DNA from: Amycolatopsis sp. WQ 127309
Lineage (GTDB): Bacteria > Actinomycetota > Actinomycetes > Mycobacteriales > Pseudonocardiaceae
Assembly: GCF_023023025.1 (NCBI RefSeq)
Contig: NZ_CP095481.1
Location: 7,701,001-7,765,000, forward strand
Direction of reading: 5' to 3'
DNA length: 64,000 nucleotides
Within the stretch, counting starts at the first letter, position 1. Each line of letters starts with the position of its first letter. This document shows, in pieces, positions 59,631 to 64,000 of this stretch. The notes under the pieces were generated by a model, which was not told where the DNA came from, searched no databases, and saw nothing but the letters and a program-made list of their open reading frames with translations. A program made the position numbers and the translations under genes.

Positions 59631-61645
59631 CCGTCCTGCGTCCGAAGAGGACACCCCCGGCGCCGGCCCGTCCGGCGCCGGGCGCGTCGTCCTCGCTCAC
59701 CCCGGCCCAGCGGCGGCTCGGGCGCGACTGGCGCCTCGCGGCGGTGTTCATCGGGCCGACGCTGGTGCTGGTCGCCGGCCTGATCCTGGTCCCGATCATC
59801 AGCTCGGTCGTCACCAGCGCCACCGAGCGCCACGGTGCGGACACGGTCTTCGTCGGGCTGGACAACTACACCGCCCTCGTCGACGACGCCGTGTTCCACA
59901 AGGGCGTGCTCAACTCGTTCGTCTTCACCGCCTACGCCGAGATCTTCAAGGTGGTCTTCGGCCTCATCGCGGCGCTGATGCTGCACCACATGCGCCGCGG
60001 CCGGGCGATCATCGCCGGGGTGATCCTGCTGCCGTGGGTGATCCCGACGGTCGTCACGGCCTTCACCTGGCGCTCGCTGCTCGACCCGATCTTCGGCAGC
60101 GTCAACGTCCTGCTGACCGACTCCGGGATCGGGCCCGCCCTCGCCGCGATCGGGCTCGTCGACAAGTGGCCGGCGGAGTGGCTGTCCGATCCCGCGCTCG
60201 CGCTGCCGGCGGTCATCCTGGTCAACGTCTGGAAGGGCGTCCCGTTCTTCACGGTGACGTTCCTCGCCGGGCTCAAGGCCATCGACAGCGGTCTCCACGA
60301 GGCCGCGATGGTGGACGGCGCCTCGCTGTGGCAGCGCTTCGTGCACATCACGCTGCCGGGGCTGCGGCCGGTCATGATCGTGACGGTGCTGCTGTCGTCG
60401 ATCTGGACGTTCAACAACTTCGACCTGATCTGGCTGATGACCCAAGGTGGCCCGGGCGACGCCACCGCCCCGTACGTGATGGTGGCCTACTCGAAGGCCA
60501 TCCAGCAGCTGCAGCTGGGTGCGGGCGCCGCGGTCACGCTGGTGATGCTGCCGATCATCGCCGTCCTCGTGGTGATCCTCGTGCGGATGATGCGGCGCAC
60601 CGACCAGCCGGGCGCCGCGGATATGGGGCGACGGCGGCTGAGTCCCGCCCAGCGCCGGGCCCTGCCGTGGGTGATCGTCGCGGCTTCGGTGCTCGTGCTG
60701 GTCTGGGCGTCGCCGCAGATCGTGTGGAAGGCCGCGCTCGTGCTGGGCGTGTTCGTGGTGCTCGCGGCCGTCGTCGGCCGGGCGGTCTCGGTACTCGCCA
60801 CGCGGGGCAACCGGCTGGCCGCCCGCGTGGTCGGCGCCACCGGTTCGGGGGTCGCGCTCGTGGCCCTGCTGGGCTTCGTGCTCGCCCCGATCTACTGGAT
60901 GACGGTCACGGCCTTCAAGTCCGACGACCAGATCGTCGCGCGCGGCGACGACCTCTGGCCGACGCCGTGGAGCACCGAGCAGTTCACCAACCTGTTCTCG
61001 GGCCGGGCGTTCGGCACCTGGTACCTCAACACGATCCTGGTGTCGGTGGCGTCCACCGTGATCGCCCTGGTCTGCGCGGCGCTCGCCGGCTACGCGCTGG
61101 CCCGGCTGAAGTTCCGGGGTTCGGAGAGCTTCACGGTGACGATCCTGCTCACCTACGTGATGCCGGGCGCGCTGCTGTTCATCCCGCTCTACCAGCTGAT
61201 GAGCGGGATCGGGCTCAACGACTCGCTGTGGTCGCTCGTGCTCGCCTACCCCACGTTCACCCTGCCGTTCGCGACGTGGCTGCTCGTCGGCTACTTCAAG
61301 TCGATCCCGGCCGAGCTCGAAGAGGCCGCGCTGGTCGACGGCTGCACGCGGTTCGGGGCGTTCCGCCGGATCGTGCTGCCGCTGGCCAAACCGGGCCTGC
61401 TCGCGGTCGCGCTGTTCACGCTCACCAACGCGTGGAACGAGTTCCTGTTCGCCTTCGTGTTCATCACCAAGGACGACTACAAGACACTGCCGGTCGGCAT
61501 GCAGTCGATGATCTTCGGCGACGTCGTCCCGCAGGGGCAGCTGGCCGCCGCGTCGCTGCTGGTCAGCATCCCGGTCGTGCTCATGTACGGGTTCGGGCAG
61601 CGGTTCCTGACCGAGGGGCTCACCGCGGGAGCGGTAAAGGGATGA
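59627..61645 (+). CDS. Fused sugar ABC transporter permease (MalF/UgpA-type + MalG/UgpE-type)
   Basis: A 672-residue membrane protein that joins two permease subunits in one reading frame. The first half (about 1-325) has about six or seven helices and the EAA loop EAAMVDGASLWQRFVHITLP near 225. A link with three or four extra hydrophobic stretches follows (about 335-420). The second half (about 415-672) has its own EAA loop EEAALVDGCTRFGAFRRIVL near 565 and ends in LTEGLTAGAVKG, the standard C-terminus. In most sugar importers these are two genes. No ATPase gene is near. GTG at 59627 overlaps the binding-protein stop. Confidence 0.93.
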   Translation: MTVLRPKRTPPAPARPAPGASSSLTPAQRRLGRDWRLAAVFIGPTLVLVAGLILVPIISSVVTSATERHGADTVFVGLDNYTALVDDAVFHKGVLNSFVFTAYAEIFKVVFGLIAALMLHHMRRGRAIIAGVILLPWVIPTVVTAFTWRSLLDPIFGSVNVLLTDSGIGPALAAIGLVDKWPAEWLSDPALALPAVILVNVWKGVPFFTVTFLAGLKAIDSGLHEAAMVDGASLWQRFVHITLPGLRPVMIVTVLLSSIWTFNNFDLIWLMTQGGPGDATAPYVMVAYSKAIQQLQLGAGAAVTLVMLPIIAVLVVILVRMMRRTDQPGAADMGRRRLSPAQRRALPWVIVAASVLVLVWASPQIVWKAALVLGVFVVLAAVVGRAVSVLATRGNRLAARVVGATGSGVALVALLGFVLAPIYWMTVTAFKSDDQIVARGDDLWPTPWSTEQFTNLFSGRAFGTWYLNTILVSVASTVIALVCAALAGYALARLKFRGSESFTVTILLTYVMPGALLFIPLYQLMSGIGLNDSLWSLVLAYPTFTLPFATWLLVGYFKSIPAELEEAALVDGCTRFGAFRRIVLPLAKPGLLAVALFTLTNAWNEFLFAFVFITKDDYKTLPVGMQSMIFGDVVPQGQLAAASLLVSIPVVLMYGFGQRFLTEGLTAGAVKG

Positions 61646-62910
61646 GCGGGATCACGGAGGAGTACGTCGCGACGGCGTCCCGGCCGAGCAAGCTGCGCAT
61701 CACCGACCTGCGGGTGGCCAACCTGGCCGGGGTGCCGTTCCGCTCGTCGATCATCCGGATCGACACCAACCAGGGCCTGTCCGGCTACGGGGAGGTGCGC
61801 GACGGGGCCAGCGCCACCTACGCGCTGATGCTCAAGAGCCGGCTCGTCGGGGAGAACCCCTGCGACGTCGACAAGATCTTCCGCAAGATCAAGCAGTTCG
61901 GGTTCCACGGCCGCCAGGGCGGTGGGGTCTCCGGCGTCGAGATGGCGTTGATGGACCTGGCGGGCAAGGCGTACGGCGTGCCCGCGTACGCGCTGATCGG
62001 GGGCCGGTTCCGGGACGAGATCCGCTGCTACGCGGACACGCCGTCGCTGCCGGACCCGCGCGCGATGGGCGTCCGGCTGCTGGACCGCAAGCAGCGCGGG
62101 TTCACGATGCTGAAGATGGACGTGGGCATCGACCTGCTGTGGGACGTGCCGGGCGCGCTGATCGCGCCGCCGGGGGCCCGCGCGGACACCACGACGATGC
62201 ACCCGTTCACCGGCATCCAGGTCACCGCGAAGGGCGTCGACCACCTGGTGTCCTATGTGGACATCGTCCGCTCCGTCGTCGGCTACGACATCGCGCTCGC
62301 CGCCGACCACTTCGGCCACATCGCCCTCGACTCCGCCATCCGGATCGCCCGCGCGCTGGAGCCGTTCACGCTGGCGTGGATCGAGGACCTGATCCCGTGG
62401 CAGCTGACCGACCAGTGGCGGCAGCTCACCACCGCCGTCGACGTCCCGACGTGCACGGGGGAGGACATCTACCTGCTCGACGGCTTCCGGCCGCTGCTGG
62501 ACGCCGGCGCCATCCGCGTCGCGCACCCCGACCCGGCGACGGCGGGCGGGATCGCGGAGACCAAGCGGATCGGCGACTACGCGCAGGAACGCGGGATCGC
62601 GATGGCGCTGCACCTGGCGGCGTCGCCCATCGCGACGATGGCGTGCGTGCACTTGGCCGCCGCCACCGAGAACTTCCTCGCCCTCGAACACCACGCGGCC
62701 GAGGTGGGGTTCTGGAGCGACCTCGTCACCGGCCTGCCCCGCCCGCTGATCCGGAACGGCCACATCACCGTGCCGGACACGCCGGGACTCGGGTTCGGCG
62801 ACGTCGACGAGGAGCTGCTGCGCCGCCACCTCGACCCCCGCGACCCGGTGTTCTTCGCCGAGACGACGCACTGGGACGGGGAGTCGAGCCACGACCGGTT
62901 GTGGAGCTGA
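61642..62910 (+). CDS. Mandelate racemase/enolase-superfamily dehydratase
   Basis: A 422-residue member of the enolase superfamily, similar in layout to the galactonate-dehydratase-like protein in this locus but clearly divergent. Capping domain about 15-130. Barrel motifs: LKMDVG near 155 (K-x-D), AADHFGH near 212, WIEDLIP near 238, CTGEDIYL near 260, and ALHLAASPIATM near 315 with the histidine. It presumably dehydrates a second acid sugar or a stereoisomer, supplying the RraA-like aldolase. ATGA overlap with the permease gene at 61642. Confidence 0.9.
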   Translation: MSGITEEYVATASRPSKLRITDLRVANLAGVPFRSSIIRIDTNQGLSGYGEVRDGASATYALMLKSRLVGENPCDVDKIFRKIKQFGFHGRQGGGVSGVEMALMDLAGKAYGVPAYALIGGRFRDEIRCYADTPSLPDPRAMGVRLLDRKQRGFTMLKMDVGIDLLWDVPGALIAPPGARADTTTMHPFTGIQVTAKGVDHLVSYVDIVRSVVGYDIALAADHFGHIALDSAIRIARALEPFTLAWIEDLIPWQLTDQWRQLTTAVDVPTCTGEDIYLLDGFRPLLDAGAIRVAHPDPATAGGIAETKRIGDYAQERGIAMALHLAASPIATMACVHLAAATENFLALEHHAAEVGFWSDLVTGLPRPLIRNGHITVPDTPGLGFGDVDEELLRRHLDPRDPVFFAETTHWDGESSHDRLWS

Positions 62911-62918
62911 AAGCGCTG

Positions 62919-63659
62919 TCAGGCCGGGCCCCGCCGGGCGCGCCACCGCTCGTACTCGGGCCGGGCCTCGTCCGACAGCGGGTAGTACAACCGCATGTCG
63001 CCGCCCTCGGCCAGCCGGATCCGGGAGAACTCCTCCCATTCCGCGTGTTCCCGAGCGTGGGCCACCAGGGCGGGGGCGAGCTTGACCGGCACCACGACCG
63101 CCCCGTCGTCGTCGGCGACGACGATGTCGCCCGGCTCGACGAGCGTGCCACCGCACGCGATCGGCACGTTGACGGCGGCCGGGACGATGCCGGTCTGGGT
63201 GTGGAAGTTCGGTGTGGCGCCCCGGATCCAGAGCCCGAGGCCGAGCTGCTTGGCCTCGCCGGTGTCGCGCAGGCAGCCGTCGACCACGACGCCGGCGCCG
63301 CCGCGGCCCTTGAAGTAGGTCAGCATCATCTCGCCGAACACACCGCTCTCCATGTCGCCGCGCGCGTCGACGACGATCATGTCGCCGGGCCGGGCGTGGT
63401 ACATGACGTGCCGGTGCAGCTGCTTCTCCGGTTCTTCGTACTCCTCGACGGGGTAGAGGTCTTCCCGTTTCGGCAGGAACTGCAGCGTCAGCGCCGGGCC
63501 GGCCATGCGCACGCCGGGGGTCACCGAAACCGGGCCGCTGATGAACGCGCTGCGGATGCCCATGCGGCTGAGCTCGCCGCTGGCCGTCGCGCTGCCGATG
63601 GCCGCGAGAGCCGCGCTGAGGTCTGCGGGCGGGCGAACGATGTCATGCGTCTCGACCAC
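62919..63659 (-). CDS. RraA-family aldolase/decarboxylase-like protein
   Basis: A 246-residue protein of the RraA/HMG aldolase group. Its core reads PGDMIVVDARGDMESGVFGE and GGAGVVVDGCLRDTG, with the Arg and Asp that bind substrate and metal, and GDIVVADDDGAVVVP later. Members act as oxoacid aldolases or decarboxylases, or as RNase E regulators; the latter is unlikely in an actinobacterium. In this sugar-acid locus it could cleave the 2-keto-3-deoxy acid made by the dehydratases. The GTG at 63659 follows GAGGGAG; the same frame stays open to an ATG at 63935. Confidence 0.88.
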   Translation of the reverse strand: MVETHDIVRPPADLSAALAAIGSATASGELSRMGIRSAFISGPVSVTPGVRMAGPALTLQFLPKREDLYPVEEYEEPEKQLHRHVMYHARPGDMIVVDARGDMESGVFGEMMLTYFKGRGGAGVVVDGCLRDTGEAKQLGLGLWIRGATPNFHTQTGIVPAAVNVPIACGGTLVEPGDIVVADDDGAVVVPVKLAPALVAHAREHAEWEEFSRIRLAEGGDMRLYYPLSDEARPEYERWRARRGPA

Positions 63660-64000
63660 GTCGATAGCTCCCTCGGGTCCGCGGATACCGTGACTGTCGA
63701 AGAGTTTCGCTGAGACTCCGGATCCGAGCCTAGTCCGGCGGACGTGCTTCCGCGACGTCATCCGGGTGGCGGTTTTGCCCTCCGCGACACCAAAACACCG
63801 ACTCCGCGGTCCACTGGGAACGCGGTTCCCCGTCGCTGCAGCGCTTCGGCCGGCGTGCACGTCGTACTGCCGGAAGCCGCCCTCGGTGAGGGCAGTGGGC
63901 GCGACGACGTCTCCGATGGCGTAAAGCTCTTTCATGCCGCCACTATGGGATCTCGAGCGGGTTGAGAGTCAAGGGCACGGGCGGCCTCCGTCCAGAGGCC
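63660..64000. other. Upstream region of the RraA-like gene; possible leaderless extension
   Basis: About 340 bases to the window edge without an established gene. The minus-strand frame of the RraA-like gene remains open for a further 92 codons to an ATG at 63935. A TTGACT (63967-63972, minus strand) and CATAGT (63942-63947) would place a transcript start near that ATG. The extension (MKELYAIGDVVAPTALTEGG...) has mixed codon bias and may be a gene remnant. Confidence 0.4.

Noticed and set aside
1..64000. CRISPR arrays, tRNAs, rRNA, insertion sequences, integrases or phage genes
   Set aside because: Looked for and none supported: no regular repeat-spacer structure, no transposase or integrase motifs, no tRNA-like cloverleaf noticed.

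Overview
The window comes from a high-GC, GC3-biased actinobacterium. Secreted, Tat and lipoprotein genes, GTG/TTG starts, an ECF42-type sigma factor next to a DGPF protein, and an enriched TCCAC(A/T)GTGGA word suggest Pseudonocardiaceae, most likely Amycolatopsis or a close relative. This is inferred from content and not from a marker gene. The window is densely coded on both strands, with no rRNA, tRNA, CRISPR array, transposase or integrase seen.

Layout. 1-9.3 kb: a drug/lipid-type ABC exporter pair (the permease runs off the left edge), an ECF42 sigma factor with a YCII/DGPF partner, a secreted SGNH esterase, a TetR gene divergent from a neutral ceramidase, a membrane protein, and a chloroperoxidase-like hydrolase coupled to a VOC protein. 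9.2-17.3 kb: a large secreted glycoside hydrolase with a perfect LacI-type operator in its leader, then a 1557-residue RHS polymorphic toxin. 17.4-26.4 kb: a tandem universal stress protein, a DEDDh exonuclease-BRCT protein with an unknown partner, a four-EF-hand calcium protein, a type-1 periplasmic-binding domain fused to a pentameric ligand-gated ion channel, and a carboxylesterase/TetR pair with its operator. 26.4-32.7 kb: an S8/S53-type secreted peptidase with sedolisin-like catalytic residues, small secreted and unknown proteins, and a beta-lactamase-fold hydrolase.

32.9-42.1 kb: a cobalamin riboswitch followed by seven tightly spaced or overlapping genes. These are a membrane-anchored tandem alpha/alpha-barrel protein, two secreted proteins resembling DUF4430, an ECF transporter (EcfT, a fused EcfA-EcfA, and an S component) and a single-barrel secreted protein. 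The barrel plus DUF4430-like parts match the two domains of animal transcobalamin and intrinsic factor. The locus is read here as a B12-capture-and-uptake system.

43.5-51.9 kb: a PaaX-family regulator divergent from a seven-gene translationally coupled operon: polar amino-acid ABC transporter, CapA-like phosphoesterase, CaiB-like CoA transferase, and two subunits resembling 2-hydroxyacyl-CoA dehydratase that lack most of the family's cysteines. 51.9-55.8 kb: small proteins, an epoxide hydrolase, an MFS exporter and a divergent CGNR zinc-finger regulator around an inverted repeat. 55.9-63.7 kb: a sugar-acid catabolic locus with an FCD/GntR regulator, two enolase-superfamily dehydratases, a sugar-type ABC importer whose two permeases are fused into one chain and whose ATPase is absent, and an RraA-like aldolase.

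The strongest candidates for something new are the B12 locus, the PBP1-channel fusion beside an EF-hand protein, and the cysteine-poor dehydratase operon.
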